This document shows, in pieces, positions 24,591 to 33,863 of a stretch of 47,795 nt of DNA (position 1 is its first letter; every line of letters starts with the position of its first letter). This DNA is from Streptomyces diastatochromogenes. GTDB lineage: Bacteria; Actinomycetota; Actinomycetes; Streptomycetales; Streptomycetaceae. The stretch is from positions 1 to 47,795 of the forward strand of contig NZ_MCGQ01000063.1 of the NCBI RefSeq assembly GCF_002242805.1, given 5' to 3'. The notes under the pieces were generated by a model that was given only the letters and a program-made list of their open reading frames with translations, did no database searches and was not told where the DNA came from. Position numbers and translations under genes: made by a program.

Positions 24591-26180
24591 ATGGACATGC
24601 TGTGGAACGGCTGGGGCGACCCGGCCAAGGCGGCACCGCTGCCCGACACGGTGACCGGACTGCTGCGCGACCTGCTCGGCGTCAAACCGCGGACCACGCC
24701 GGTGCTCGCCCTTCAGGACATCGACCTGCCCGCGCCCACGGCCGACCAGGCGGCGTTCAAGGCGCTCGCCCGGGCCGTCGGCGGCGAGGAGCACGTCCGT
24801 ACGGACGCCGAGAGCCGCATCCGGCACACCCGCGGCAAGTCCACCCCCGACCTGCTGCGGCTGCGCGCCGGCGACGCGTCCGACGTCCCGCAGGCCGTGG
24901 TCCTGCCCGCGACCCACGACGACGTCCTCGCCGTGCTGCGGGCCTGCGCCGCGCACGGCCTGGCCGTCGTCCCCTTCGGCGGCGGCACCTCCGTCGTGGG
25001 CGGACTCGCGCCCCAGCGGAGCACCTTCGTCGCCCTGGACCTGCGCCGTATGAACGGCCTGCTCGACCTCGACCCGGTCTCCCGCCTCGCCGTACTGCAG
25101 CCGGGCCTGCGCGCCCCCGAGGCGGAAGCCCTGCTCGCCGCACGGGGTTTCACCCTCGGCCACTTCCCGCAGTCGTTCGAGTGGGCCACCATCGGCGGCT
25201 TCGCCGCCGCCCGCTCCAGCGGACAGGCCTCCGCCGGATACGGCCGCTTCGACGAGATGGTGCTCGGCCTCACCCTCGCCACCCCCGAGGGCACCATCGA
25301 GACGGGCCGCGCCCCCCGCTCCGCCGCCGGACCCGACCTGCGCCAGCTGATCCTCGGCTCCGAGGGCGCCTTCGGCGTCATCACCTCCGTGACCGTACGG
25401 ATCCGCCCGCTGCCCGAGGAGCGGGTCTACGAGGGCTGGCGGTTCGCCTCCTTCGAGGAGGGAACGGCGGCACTGCGCCGGCTCGCCCAGGACGGACCCC
25501 GGCCGACCGTGCTGCGCCTGTCCGACGAGACCGAGACGCTCATCGGCCTCGCCCAGCCGGAGGCCATCGGCGCCGGCCTGGAGAGCAACGCCGGATGCAT
25601 GGCGATCACCGGCTACGAGGGCACGGCCGAGGACACGGCCCAGCGCCGCGAGCAGGCGGCAGCCGTCCTGCGCGCCGCCGGCGGCACCCTGATCGGATCC
25701 GAACCGGGCGAACGCTGGGCCCACGGCCGCTACTCCGCGCCCTACCTGCGCGACTCCCTGCTCGACGCGGGAGCCTTCGCCGAGACGCTGGAGACCGCCG
25801 CCTTCTGGTCCCGGATCCCCGACCTGTACGCGGCGGTCCGCACCGCCCTCACCGACACGCTCACCGAGGCCGGCACCCCGCCCCTGGTGATGTGCCACAT
25901 CTCCCACGTGTACGAGAACGGCGCCTCGCTGTACTTCACCGTCGTCAGCGCCCAGGGCGAGGACCCCGTCGCACACTGGACGCACGCCAAGCACGCCGCC
26001 AACGACGCGGTACTCGCCGCCGGCGGCACGATCACCCACCACCACGGGGTGGGCACCGACCACCGAGACTGGTATGTCAGGGAGGCCGGAGCGCTGGGTG
26101 TCGAGGCCCTGCGCGCCGTCAAGGGCCGCCTCGACCCCGAGGGACTCCTCAACCCGGGCGTCCTGCTGCCCACCGACTGA
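24591..26180 (+). CDS. FAD-linked oxidase, alkyl-dihydroxyacetonephosphate-synthase-like
   Basis: 529-residue FAD-binding oxidase of the VAO/PCMH superfamily. ATG 24591 has GAGGA at 24576-24580. The FAD loop is PFGGGTSVVGG at about 128-138, and GYGRFDEMVLGL and GSEGAFGVIT follow. The C-terminal signatures HHHGVGTDHRDWY (about 483-495) and KGRLDPEGLLNPG (about 508-520) are typical of alkyl-DHAP synthases, which swap the acyl group of acyl-DHAP for a fatty alcohol to make an ether bond. Bacterial members are often annotated this way without proof. Its neighbours glpD (source of DHAP) and a diacylglycerol kinase fit a lipid role. The kinase follows after 47 bases. Confidence 0.85.
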   Translation: MDMLWNGWGDPAKAAPLPDTVTGLLRDLLGVKPRTTPVLALQDIDLPAPTADQAAFKALARAVGGEEHVRTDAESRIRHTRGKSTPDLLRLRAGDASDVPQAVVLPATHDDVLAVLRACAAHGLAVVPFGGGTSVVGGLAPQRSTFVALDLRRMNGLLDLDPVSRLAVLQPGLRAPEAEALLAARGFTLGHFPQSFEWATIGGFAAARSSGQASAGYGRFDEMVLGLTLATPEGTIETGRAPRSAAGPDLRQLILGSEGAFGVITSVTVRIRPLPEERVYEGWRFASFEEGTAALRRLAQDGPRPTVLRLSDETETLIGLAQPEAIGAGLESNAGCMAITGYEGTAEDTAQRREQAAAVLRAAGGTLIGSEPGERWAHGRYSAPYLRDSLLDAGAFAETLETAAFWSRIPDLYAAVRTALTDTLTEAGTPPLVMCHISHVYENGASLYFTVVSAQGEDPVAHWTHAKHAANDAVLAAGGTITHHHGVGTDHRDWYVREAGALGVEALRAVKGRLDPEGLLNPGVLLPTD

Positions 26181-26227
26181 TCCGTTCCGCCAGCCCGTCA
26201 CTCTCGTCACCGCCCGGAGGCCCACCG

Positions 26228-27133
26228 ATGCGACAGTTCACCGCCGTCGTCAACCCGACCGCGGGCGACTCGACCGGGGCGGCATCGCTGCTCCACCTGG
26301 CCCGACTGCTCCGCGAGGCCGGGGCCGAACTGGAGACGGAGTACAGCAACAGCCTCGCCCACGCCCAGGACATCGCCCGGCAGGCCGGGGAACGCGGCCG
26401 GGTGGTCCTGGCCGTCGGCGGCGACGGCATGGCGGGCGGCATCGGCGGCGCGCTCAGCGGCACGGGTACGGTGCTGGGCCTCGTACCCGCCGGCCGGGGC
26501 AACGACTTCGCCCGGGCGCTGGGCCTGCCGGCCGACCCGGCCGCACTCGCCGACCTCCTGCTGCACGCCGAGCCCAGTCCGGTCGACACCATCGAGGTGG
26601 AGTCGGCCGTCCACCACCGCACCGTGGTCCTGGGCAGCGTCTACGCCGGCGTCGACGCGCTGGCCAACCGGCACGCCAACGAGGCCCGGCTGCTGCGCGG
26701 GTCCGCGTCGTACTACGCGGGCGGCCTGCGCGCCGTGACCACCTGGCGACCGGCGGACTACCGCGTCACCGTCGACGGTGAGGAGCACGCCCACCGCGGC
26801 TACACCGTCGTGGCCGCCAACTCCCCCTACTACGGCTCCGGCCGGCTCATCGCCCCCGGCGCACGGGTGGACGACGGACTGCTGGACATCGTGATGATCC
26901 GCGAGGCCCCGCGCCGGCTGTTCTTCACCCTCATGAACGAGCTGAAGACAGGCGGCCACGTCCACCGCCCCGAGGTACGGGTCCTGCGCGGAAAGGAGAT
27001 CCGCATCGAGGCCACCCGCCCCGTCCCCTACGGAGCCGACGGCGAGGTGGAGGCCACGCTGCCGGTGACGGTACGGGTACGGCCCGCGGACCTGCCGGTG
27101 CTCTGGCGGCCGGCCACCGCGGAGCGCCCCTGA
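26228..27133 (+). CDS. Diacylglycerol kinase (DAGK catalytic family) lipid kinase
   Basis: 301-residue DagK/YegS-type lipid kinase. ATG 26228 follows GGAGG at 26216-26220. Motifs are VVNPTAGDSTG (about 7-17), AVGGDGMAGGIGGAL (about 61-75) for nucleotide binding, and LVPAGRGNDFARALGLP (about 86-102). The position usually occupied by GGDGT(V/L)N has GGDGMAGG here. YYAGGLRAV and YYGSGRLIAPGA continue the fold. It would phosphorylate a diacylglycerol or alkyl-acylglycerol on the inner face of the membrane. It is coupled to the FAD oxidase gene and convergent with a VOC gene 39 bases away. Confidence 0.88.
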   Translation: MRQFTAVVNPTAGDSTGAASLLHLARLLREAGAELETEYSNSLAHAQDIARQAGERGRVVLAVGGDGMAGGIGGALSGTGTVLGLVPAGRGNDFARALGLPADPAALADLLLHAEPSPVDTIEVESAVHHRTVVLGSVYAGVDALANRHANEARLLRGSASYYAGGLRAVTTWRPADYRVTVDGEEHAHRGYTVVAANSPYYGSGRLIAPGARVDDGLLDIVMIREAPRRLFFTLMNELKTGGHVHRPEVRVLRGKEIRIEATRPVPYGADGEVEATLPVTVRVRPADLPVLWRPATAERP

Positions 27134-27172
27134 CTTCTCGGCGGCCGTCGTTCAGAACCACGAGGCTCCGCG

Positions 27173-27910
27173 TCAGGACCGGGCGAGGACGCAGAACTCG
27201 TGGCCCTCCGGATCGGTAAGGCACGTCCACGGGACGTCACCCTGGCCGACGTCGAGGTCGGTGGCGCCGAGGGCCCGCAGCCGGGCCACCTCCGCTGCTT
27301 TGTCGTCACCGGAGTCCGGCACCAGGTCAAGATGGACGCGGTCCGGCACGGTCTTCACGCCGGTGCGGAGGAACTCGAGATACGGGCCGACACCCTTGGC
27401 GGAGCGCAGCACCGCACGATCGTCGGTCACCTCGTGCAGGGTCCAGTCCAGCGCCTCGTCCCAGAACCGGGCCATGGCCCGCGGATCCGTGCAGTCGACC
27501 ACCACCCGGGCGATCGGCCCGGTGTCCCGGTAGATCTCCCGCGGCTCCAGCACGCAGAACTCGTTGCCCTCCGGGTCGGCGAGGACCGTCCACGGTACGT
27601 CGCCCTGGCCCACGTGGGCGGGCGTCGCACCGAGAGCCCGGAGGCGCGCGACCAACTCCGCCTGATGGGCCGCGGAGGTGGTGGCGAGATCGACGTGCAC
27701 ACGGTTCTTCGCCGGTGTCTTGGGTTCCGGGACGGCGATGACGCAGATGCAGACGCCGACCGGGTCCAGCCAGTCGAAGCCGGCTGGTTTGGCGGCGGTC
27801 GCGCCGGGTTGCGAGCCGGAAACACCCCAGCCGAGCGCCTCCGCCCAGAACCGGCCGACCGCCGAGTCGTCAAGAGCCTTCATGTTCACCAGAGCAGGTC
27901 GGAGTGCCAT
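27173..27910 (-). CDS. Two-domain VOC (glyoxalase/bleomycin-resistance-like) protein
   Basis: 245-residue cytoplasmic protein built of two VOC repeats, about 1-115 and 125-245. Each ends in nearly the same motif, VGQGDVPWT(V/C)L(A/T)DPEG then (N/H)EFCVL, which shows an internal duplication. Members bind metals or hydrophobic ligands and include glyoxalases and drug-binding resistance proteins; the streptomycete versions are mostly uncharacterised. It stands between the lipid locus and the metallophore operon and is probably unrelated to both. Confidence 0.87.
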   Translation of the reverse strand: MALRPALVNMKALDDSAVGRFWAEALGWGVSGSQPGATAAKPAGFDWLDPVGVCICVIAVPEPKTPAKNRVHVDLATTSAAHQAELVARLRALGATPAHVGQGDVPWTVLADPEGNEFCVLEPREIYRDTGPIARVVVDCTDPRAMARFWDEALDWTLHEVTDDRAVLRSAKGVGPYLEFLRTGVKTVPDRVHLDLVPDSGDDKAAEVARLRALGATDLDVGQGDVPWTCLTDPEGHEFCVLARS

Positions 27911-27953
27911 GCCGGCGATCCTATGCAGGCCAAGGCCGCCCCGAGCCGCCCGT

Positions 27954-29345
27954 TCAGACGGGCGCCGGTGCCGAGGTCGCCTCCAGTCGGCCGACTCCCT
28001 GGTTGAAGCGGCGCAGCAGGAGTACGGCGGTGGCGGCGAGGCCGGTGAGGAGGCCGAGCCAGATGCCGAGGGTGTCGAGTCCGGTGCCGAGGCCGAGCAG
28101 CGCCGCGGTGGGGAGACCGACGAGCCAGTAGCCGACGAGGGTGACGCGGAAACCGCCCTTGGTGTCGTCCAGGCCGCGCAGCAGGCCGACGCCGATGTTC
28201 TGTGTGCAGTCGAAGAACTGCAGGACCGCGGCGACGAGCAGCAGATGCACGGCGATGTCGGTGGCCGCCGAGTCGCCGGTGTCGAAGAACGGGGCCAGGA
28301 CCAGGCGCGGCACGGTCACGTACACCAGCGCCACGACCGCCATGACCGCGGCGGCGCAGGCCAGCGCCGTGGTCTTGAGCCGTTGGGCCGCCGCCTTGTT
28401 GCCCAGGGCGAGTTCGCGGCTGACACCGAGGGACGCGGCGTGGGAGAGGCCCACGGCGATCTGGAACACGATGTACACGAGCTGGTTGACGGCGGTGTGC
28501 GCGGCCAGCGCGGCGGTGCCGAAGCTGCCGACCATCAGCGCGACGACCGAGAAGAAGCCCGCCTCCGAGCCGTAGGTGGCGGCGATCGGCGTGCCGAGCG
28601 CGGTCAGCCGGCGCAGGGTGGCCGGACGGGTCCGCCAGATGCGCAGCGACAGCAGCGGCGCCAGGGCGGGATCGCGCCGGGCGGAGGCGTACAGCGCCAG
28701 GAACGACAGGGCGTACACCGAGGTCGTGGCGAGCCCGATGCCGGGCAGGCCGAGCTTGGGGACGATCCAAGTGCCATGGATGAAGGCCCAGTTGAGACCC
28801 GCGTTGACGGCGATCGAGGCGATGGTGATGCGCAGCAGGGCCTGCGGGCGGCGCATGCCGACGGTGAACTGCCGGATAGCCTGGAACCACAGGCACGGGA
28901 TGAGCCCGGGTGCCATGGCGTACAGCACCGGCTTCGCGGTGTCGACGACGTCCGGGTCCTGGCCGAGCCAGATCATGCCATGCCCGATCAGCACCATCAG
29001 CACCGCGCCGACGAGCCCGGCCAGGGTCGCCAGCAGCAGGCTCGCCCGGACCAGGTCCCGTACCTCCTCCCGTGCCTGTTCGCCGCCGTCCCGCTCGGCG
29101 CGTGCGTCGGCGGCGGCGACCTGGTTGCCGACGGCGGTGACCAGACCGACGCCCATGGTGCGCAGCTGGTTGAAGACGACCATGGCCAGACCGCCGGCCG
29201 CGAGGGCCTCGGTGCTGATCAGGCCCATCATGACGGTGTCGGTGGTGGTCAGCGCGACCTGGGCGAGCTGGGTGAGCGCGAGCGGTACGGCGAGCGTGGC
29301 CAGCGCGCGGCCGTCGGTGAGCAGGCGGGCGAGGACGGGCGGCAT
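27954..29345 (-). CDS. MATE-family exporter, last gene of metallophore operon
   Basis: 463-residue MATE transporter with about twelve membrane segments; MMGLISTEALAAGGLAM near 39-55 and a matching half after about residue 240 show the two-fold repeat. Its ATG overlaps the stop of the SbnA-like gene by one base (TGATG), so it is translated with the biosynthetic operon. MATE proteins use H+ or Na+ gradients to export small polar organic molecules. The obvious role is secretion of the metal-free chelator made by the four upstream enzymes. The stop is followed by the VOC gene start after 43 bases. Confidence 0.9.
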   Translation of the reverse strand: MPPVLARLLTDGRALATLAVPLALTQLAQVALTTTDTVMMGLISTEALAAGGLAMVVFNQLRTMGVGLVTAVGNQVAAADARAERDGGEQAREEVRDLVRASLLLATLAGLVGAVLMVLIGHGMIWLGQDPDVVDTAKPVLYAMAPGLIPCLWFQAIRQFTVGMRRPQALLRITIASIAVNAGLNWAFIHGTWIVPKLGLPGIGLATTSVYALSFLALYASARRDPALAPLLSLRIWRTRPATLRRLTALGTPIAATYGSEAGFFSVVALMVGSFGTAALAAHTAVNQLVYIVFQIAVGLSHAASLGVSRELALGNKAAAQRLKTTALACAAAVMAVVALVYVTVPRLVLAPFFDTGDSAATDIAVHLLLVAAVLQFFDCTQNIGVGLLRGLDDTKGGFRVTLVGYWLVGLPTAALLGLGTGLDTLGIWLGLLTGLAATAVLLLRRFNQGVGRLEATSAPAPV

Positions 29346-30403
29346 CAGTGCTGTTCCTGTGGGGTGTCCGGGGCGGTGGTGGGGCGGAGCTTGGTCAGCA
29401 ACTCGTCGACCTCGCCCTCCACATGGGCGTCGAGCAGATCGCGGGCGGTCATCCAGTCGTCGTCGAAGACGGTGTCCATGTACTTCTCGCCGCCGTCGTT
29501 GACCAGCGCGACCATAGTCGTACCGGACGGGAGCGCGGAGAGCCGGGTCAGCGCCTCGTACACCACCCCGCCCGCCGAGCCGCCGATCAGCAGCCCGGTG
29601 CGGCGGGCGAGGACGCGCGCGGTGGCGAAGGCCTCGACGTCGCCGACCTTCACGCCCTCGTCCAGCAGGTCGTAGTCGACCATGGCGCCGATCGTCGCGC
29701 CCTCGGGCGTGCCGGTGCCGGACTGGTAGTAGTCGTGGGCGGGCGGCCCGAAGGCGATCGAGCCCTTCGGTTCCACGCCGACGATCCGCACCTCCGGCAC
29801 GGTCCTGCGCAGTTCGCCGCCGGTGCCGAAGAGCCCGCCGCCGGTGCCGACCGCTCCGATCAGCACGTCGACGCGGCCGTCCAGCGTGGCGTCGAGTTCG
29901 CGGGCGACGGCGTGGTAACCGACTCCGTTGGCCGGGTTGTTGTGCTGCTCGGTGAAGTAGGCGCCCGGCGTCTCGGCGGCCAGCTTCTCGGCGAACTCCT
30001 CGCGGGCCGCGGTGGCCAGCTCCTCGTCGCCCTCGGCGGCGACGTAGACGAGTTCGGCGCCGAGGGCCTTCATCGCGCGCAGCTTGTCGGCGGCGGCGTG
30101 GTGGTCGACGACGGCGGTGAAGGTGTAGCCGCGCTCGGCGGCGACGACGGCGAGGCCGAGACCGGTGTTGCCGGAGGTGGACTCGACGATCCTGCCGCCG
30201 GGGCGCAGCAGACCGCGCTCCTCGGCGTCGAGGATCATCTGCCGGGCCATGCGTATCTTGGCCGTGCCGGTCGGGTTGAACTGCTCCAGCTTCAGCAGCA
30301 GCCGTATGTCGTCCTCGGTGCGGCACAGCTCGAACAGCGGCGTGGCGCCGATGAGTTCGGAGACCCGGCGCACGACGGGCGGGCGGTGCAGGGACAGGTC
30401 CAT
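29345..30403 (-). CDS. SbnA-like PLP-dependent synthase (cysteine-synthase fold)
   Basis: 352-residue fold-type-II PLP enzyme; start 30403 (MDLSLHRPPV). The PLP lysine is in FNPTGTAKIRMARQM (about 42-56), phosphate/substrate loops are ESTSGNTGLGLA (about 74-85) and GAVGTGGGLFGTGGE (about 167-181). SbnA of staphyloferrin B synthesis joins O-phosphoserine to glutamate; relatives in EDDS and aspergillomarasmine-type pathways use aspartate to form the same kind of C-N bond. Here it likely builds the amino-acid/diaminopropionate linkage of an aminopolycarboxylate. It lies 13 bases after the decarboxylase gene and overlaps the MATE gene. Confidence 0.88.
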   Translation of the reverse strand: MDLSLHRPPVVRRVSELIGATPLFELCRTEDDIRLLLKLEQFNPTGTAKIRMARQMILDAEERGLLRPGGRIVESTSGNTGLGLAVVAAERGYTFTAVVDHHAAADKLRAMKALGAELVYVAAEGDEELATAAREEFAEKLAAETPGAYFTEQHNNPANGVGYHAVARELDATLDGRVDVLIGAVGTGGGLFGTGGELRRTVPEVRIVGVEPKGSIAFGPPAHDYYQSGTGTPEGATIGAMVDYDLLDEGVKVGDVEAFATARVLARRTGLLIGGSAGGVVYEALTRLSALPSGTTMVALVNDGGEKYMDTVFDDDWMTARDLLDAHVEGEVDELLTKLRPTTAPDTPQEQH

Positions 30404-30416
30404 GGTCGGGAACTCT

Positions 30417-31769
30417 CTATGGGTGGCGGTCGAGGCGCCAGCGGGGACGGCCCGGGCCGGCGGCGGGCTCGATGACGGCCTTGGGCGGCAGCGGCAGTTC
30501 GTGGAACGGTGACTCGTTGGAGTCCATCTGGTAGCCGGCGGTGTTGAGATAGACGAGCAGGTCACCGACGGCGGGGCGGCGCGGGAAGGGGATCTTGCGC
30601 CAGGTGAGCAGGTCGGACTCCAGGCAGGAGGCGGCACCGACGCAGCACGGGTACGGTCCTTCGGGCGCCCCGGGTCCGGGCGCCGCGGGCACCAGCACCG
30701 GGTCCGGCAGGAACTCGCTGGCGAACCACTGCTCGGACAGGCTCAGACTGGTGCCGTCCACGGTGAGGATGCCGTACCCGTCGCGTTCCTTGACGCCCTG
30801 GACGCCGAACACCGTGCATCCGGCCTGGTCCAGCAGGGCCCGCCCCGGCTCCACGAGCAGCGTCACTCCCGCCGTGCGCAGGAGGGTGGCCAGCGGAGCC
30901 TGCTCCCCGGCGGGCACGGCGGCCAGGACCGCGCGCAGGGCGTCGGCCCCGGCGACGGGGGAGTGGTAGGGGTAGAAGCCGGAGAACGTCTTCCCCGCGT
31001 GGAAGTGCTCGGGACGGAGGGCCTCGTGGAAGGAGTCCCAGTCGCCCGCGTCCACGTAGTCGACCGCGAAGCCGCCGCCGATGCTGATCCGGTCGGCGCG
31101 CAGGCCCAGTTGCCGTGCGCGCAGGCACAGCCGGACCAGTTCGGCGGCGAGGTCGGCACGCGGCCCGACCTCGTAGCCGGAGAGGTGGAAGCTGAAGCCC
31201 TCCAGGTCCACGCCGGCCGCCGAGCAGCGCCGCAGTGCAGTCTCCAGTTCGCCGGCGTCGAGCCCGAACCGGCTGTCCGGCTGCGCCGGCGGCAGCCGCC
31301 GTAGCAACACCCTGGCGGTGCGGCCCAGTTCGGCGGCGAGGCCGAGCAGCCGGTCCAGCTCGTCGAGGGCGTCGACGGCGATGAGCGCGCCGTGCAGCAC
31401 GGCGACGCGCAGCAGCTCGTCCGCCTTGGCCGGGCCGGTCACCACCAGATCGGCTCCGCGTACCCCGGCGGCCAGCGCCTCGCGCAGCTCGCCGTGGCTC
31501 GCCACGTCGACCCCCAGGCCCAGCACCGCGGCCCGCTCCGCGAACAGGGCCGCCTTGTTGGCCTTCTTGGCGTAGTAGACGTGCCCGTCGACACCCGCCT
31601 CGGCGAACGCCTTCCGGAACGCTGTGGCGTTGCTGTCGAACAGCTCGGGGAACAGCACGTGGTACGGCCCCCCGAACGCGTAACTCAGCTCGGACAACAG
31701 GGAGTCGGGCCGGAGCAGCGCGCGCACCGCTTCGGTCGTGCGACCGGGCAGGGTCGGCAGGGTGCTCAC
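30417..31769 (-). CDS. Group-III (alanine-racemase-fold) PLP decarboxylase, SbnH/LysA-like
   Basis: 450-residue decarboxylase of the diaminopimelate/ornithine-decarboxylase family. It begins at GTG 31769 in a 4-base GTGA overlap with the SbnB-like gene. The PLP lysine is in VYYAKKANKAALF (about 68-80), the glycine loop is SIGGGFAVDY (about 231-240), VEPGRALLDQ is near 304-313, and CLESDLLTW (about 391-399) supplies the cysteine-acid active-site motif. YLNTAGYQMDSNESPFHELP closes the barrel domain. SbnH decarboxylates a citryl-diaminopropionate in staphyloferrin B. Here it would turn the diaminopropionate part into an ethylenediamine unit, as expected for EDDS/EDHA-like chelators (inference). 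Confidence 0.88.
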   Translation of the reverse strand: MSTLPTLPGRTTEAVRALLRPDSLLSELSYAFGGPYHVLFPELFDSNATAFRKAFAEAGVDGHVYYAKKANKAALFAERAAVLGLGVDVASHGELREALAAGVRGADLVVTGPAKADELLRVAVLHGALIAVDALDELDRLLGLAAELGRTARVLLRRLPPAQPDSRFGLDAGELETALRRCSAAGVDLEGFSFHLSGYEVGPRADLAAELVRLCLRARQLGLRADRISIGGGFAVDYVDAGDWDSFHEALRPEHFHAGKTFSGFYPYHSPVAGADALRAVLAAVPAGEQAPLATLLRTAGVTLLVEPGRALLDQAGCTVFGVQGVKERDGYGILTVDGTSLSLSEQWFASEFLPDPVLVPAAPGPGAPEGPYPCCVGAASCLESDLLTWRKIPFPRRPAVGDLLVYLNTAGYQMDSNESPFHELPLPPKAVIEPAAGPGRPRWRLDRHP

Positions 31770-32767
31770 TGCCACACCTGCACCGCCGTGCCCAGGCCCT
31801 GGGCGAGGGCGAGTTGGGCGAACCGGTGGCCGAGCGCGATGTCGGTGACGACCAGCCCGCTGTTGTAGGCGAAGATCCGCTGCCCCGGGTCCGTACGGCC
31901 TTCCGCGCGCCCGGCCAGCACCTCGGGGAACTCGGCGTCCACCTCCCGCAGTCGGCCGTCCGCGTCGGCCATGTCCGTGCCGGTGACGCGCATCTGCGCG
32001 GCGCTGGTGGCGACGACCCGGTCGGCGTGGTGCAGGGTGGAGGGGGCGATGCCGTAGCCGACCAGCACGGACAGCGCGGCGGGCTTGAGCCATGCGGACT
32101 CCACGGCGGCCGGGGTGTTCGGCCCCGCCGTGGCCAGCACGATGTCGGCGTCCCCGGCGGCAGCCCGCAGATCGGTCACCACCTCCACGTCCCGCTCGGG
32201 GAAGTGCGCCCGCAACTGCTCCCGCACCGCCCGGATGCCGTCGGGATGCGTGCCGAAGAGCATCAGCCGGTCCAGGTCCGGCAGGGTGGTCAGCAGGAAG
32301 GGCAGCGCGAGCCGCCCCTGCGTGCCGGTGCCGACGACCAGGGCGCTGCGGCTGCCGGGGGCGGCGAGTTCCCGGGCGAGCAGGGCGGAGACGGCAGGGG
32401 TGCGCAGGGCGCCGACCCGGCCGCAGTCCATCATCGCCACGGGCAGGCCGGTGGTGTCGTCGTAGAGGGTCAGCGTCGTGTAGTAGTGCTGCTTGGCACG
32501 GTCCTCGTGCAGGCCGTGCTTGTACGACGTCTTGATGGCGACGACGTCGCGCACACCGTCCCGGCCGAGCATCGCGTACGCCACCGAGTGGCCGTCGCCG
32601 GGCTGGACGGTGAGCTTGCGCGGGTTGTCGGAGCGGCCGGCGGCGAGCGTGCCGTACGCCTCCTCCACCACGGAGACGACGTCGGCGAGGCCGATGTCGA
32701 TGCCCGCCACATCGCTGGTGCTCAGGACGCGCAGTGCGCTGCCCGCGCTGCCGGGTATGCCGCTCAT
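31766..32767 (-). CDS. SbnB-like ornithine-cyclodeaminase-family dehydrogenase
   Basis: 333-residue member of the ornithine cyclodeaminase/mu-crystallin family. ATG 32767 sits in an ATGA overlap with the oxygenase gene. Substrate arginine and lysine positions appear in IKTSYKHGLHEDR (about 78-90) and RVGALRTPAVSALLA (about 116-130); the NAD(H) loop is ALVVGTGTQGRLALPFL (about 140-156). SbnB oxidatively cleaves the SbnA product to release L-2,3-diaminopropionate. In a pathway that keeps the carboxylate arm, a related enzyme could instead reduce an imine. Tight coupling with SbnA-like and decarboxylase genes fixes it in the same pathway. Confidence 0.88.
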   Translation of the reverse strand: MSGIPGSAGSALRVLSTSDVAGIDIGLADVVSVVEEAYGTLAAGRSDNPRKLTVQPGDGHSVAYAMLGRDGVRDVVAIKTSYKHGLHEDRAKQHYYTTLTLYDDTTGLPVAMMDCGRVGALRTPAVSALLARELAAPGSRSALVVGTGTQGRLALPFLLTTLPDLDRLMLFGTHPDGIRAVREQLRAHFPERDVEVVTDLRAAAGDADIVLATAGPNTPAAVESAWLKPAALSVLVGYGIAPSTLHHADRVVATSAAQMRVTGTDMADADGRLREVDAEFPEVLAGRAEGRTDPGQRIFAYNSGLVVTDIALGHRFAQLALAQGLGTAVQVWQ

Positions 32768-33753
32768 GCGAAAGCCTCCACAACGGTCTGGCCGTAGCCG
32801 TGCTCCGCACGCTCGGCGGGGGGACGGGTGCGGCGTCCGGGCACGCGCACGGAGGAACGTTTCAGCCAGCGGTCCGTGCCGTCGTAGCGCGCCTGGAAGG
32901 GGACGCGGCCGTGGACCACGAGGTCGTTGTCGACGACCAGGACCTCGCCGGGGTTCAGGCTCACCGCCACGGAGACCCGGGCGAGTTCGTCCTCCAGGCG
33001 GCGGTAGGCGGCGCGATGGGCGTCGGAGGCCCGGTCCAGCGGGGTGTAGGCGGGGTCGAAGCGCAGGGTGGGGCCGTCCTCGGCCTGCCACAGCGTGGGC
33101 ACCGGCGGCGGATCGCCGGCGTAGGCCTGGGCCTCGGCGTAGGCGTCGTCGGGAAGGATGGGAAGGGCCGGCCGGCTGAGCAACTCGACGTCTTCGGCGC
33201 CCAGTTGGACGCGGCGGACGCTGGCGGCCGTGGTGGCGACGGAGTCGTGGTTGCGCAGGCAGCCGAGGACGAGCAGATGGGCACGGCCGGGGTGGAAAGC
33301 GTCCTCGGTGTGCGGGCTGAGCAGCACGCTGCTGCTGGCGCCGGTCTGTTCCTGCTCGTGTCCGGGCGAGGGGACGATGTTGTGGACGAACCGGCCGTCC
33401 TGCTGACCCTCCCACGCCACGGGTGTGCCCATGAGGGTCGAGAGCAGGAGGAGGGCTACGTCGAATGCGGCGCCCGCGTCCGCGGCGGTCGACCAGTGGG
33501 CGGGGGTCGGGCCGATCGCCTCGTCGTCCACGGGGAGACCACGCAGGACGAACAGTCCGTCCGGGGTGTCGACGGGACGACATGCGTGCCGGATCCCGTC
33601 CCCCAACGAGGCGGCTGTGTACGGGACTTCGGCGAGCAGATCGGGGTGGGTGGCGCGGCCGTCGAAGGCGGCGAGCAGGGCGTGGGCCGCTGTGGTCAGC
33701 TCCTCGGCCGAGTCGGGGCTGAGCTGGCGTACGGGGATGGCTCCCGTCGGCAT
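32764..33753 (-). CDS. VioC/AsnO-type Fe(II)/2-oxoglutarate amino-acid hydroxylase
   Basis: 329-residue oxygenase; start 33753 (MPTGAIPVRQ) is chosen over the open frame to 33870, which runs into an iron box. The motif SPHTEDAFHPGRAHLLVLGC followed by LRN (about 148-170) is the H-x-E metal site of the clavaminate-synthase-like amino-acid beta-hydroxylases VioC, OrfP and AsnO. The distal histidine is in VVDNDLVVHGRVPF (about 284-297) and the 2-oxoglutarate arginine in DRWLKRSSVR. VioC and OrfP hydroxylate arginine and AsnO asparagine, so 3-hydroxyarginine is a fair guess for the product. It leads the metallophore operon, and the box at 33864-33882 lies about 110 bases upstream. Confidence 0.88.
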   Translation of the reverse strand: MPTGAIPVRQLSPDSAEELTTAAHALLAAFDGRATHPDLLAEVPYTAASLGDGIRHACRPVDTPDGLFVLRGLPVDDEAIGPTPAHWSTAADAGAAFDVALLLLSTLMGTPVAWEGQQDGRFVHNIVPSPGHEQEQTGASSSVLLSPHTEDAFHPGRAHLLVLGCLRNHDSVATTAASVRRVQLGAEDVELLSRPALPILPDDAYAEAQAYAGDPPPVPTLWQAEDGPTLRFDPAYTPLDRASDAHRAAYRRLEDELARVSVAVSLNPGEVLVVDNDLVVHGRVPFQARYDGTDRWLKRSSVRVPGRRTRPPAERAEHGYGQTVVEAFA

Positions 33754-33863
33754 GGGTGAACCGTCCGTTCGGTGCGGGTGGGGGGTGCGGTCGCGGTACG
33801 GAGGGGCGGGCCGCTGTGGCGCGGCCCGGTAGCCGATCGGAAACATAGCCAGCCCACAGGGAG

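Noticed and set aside
27954..33753. Staphyloferrin-B-like NIS siderophore cluster
   Set aside because: There is no IucA/IucC-type synthetase or citrate synthase; only the SbnA/SbnB/SbnH-like subset is present.
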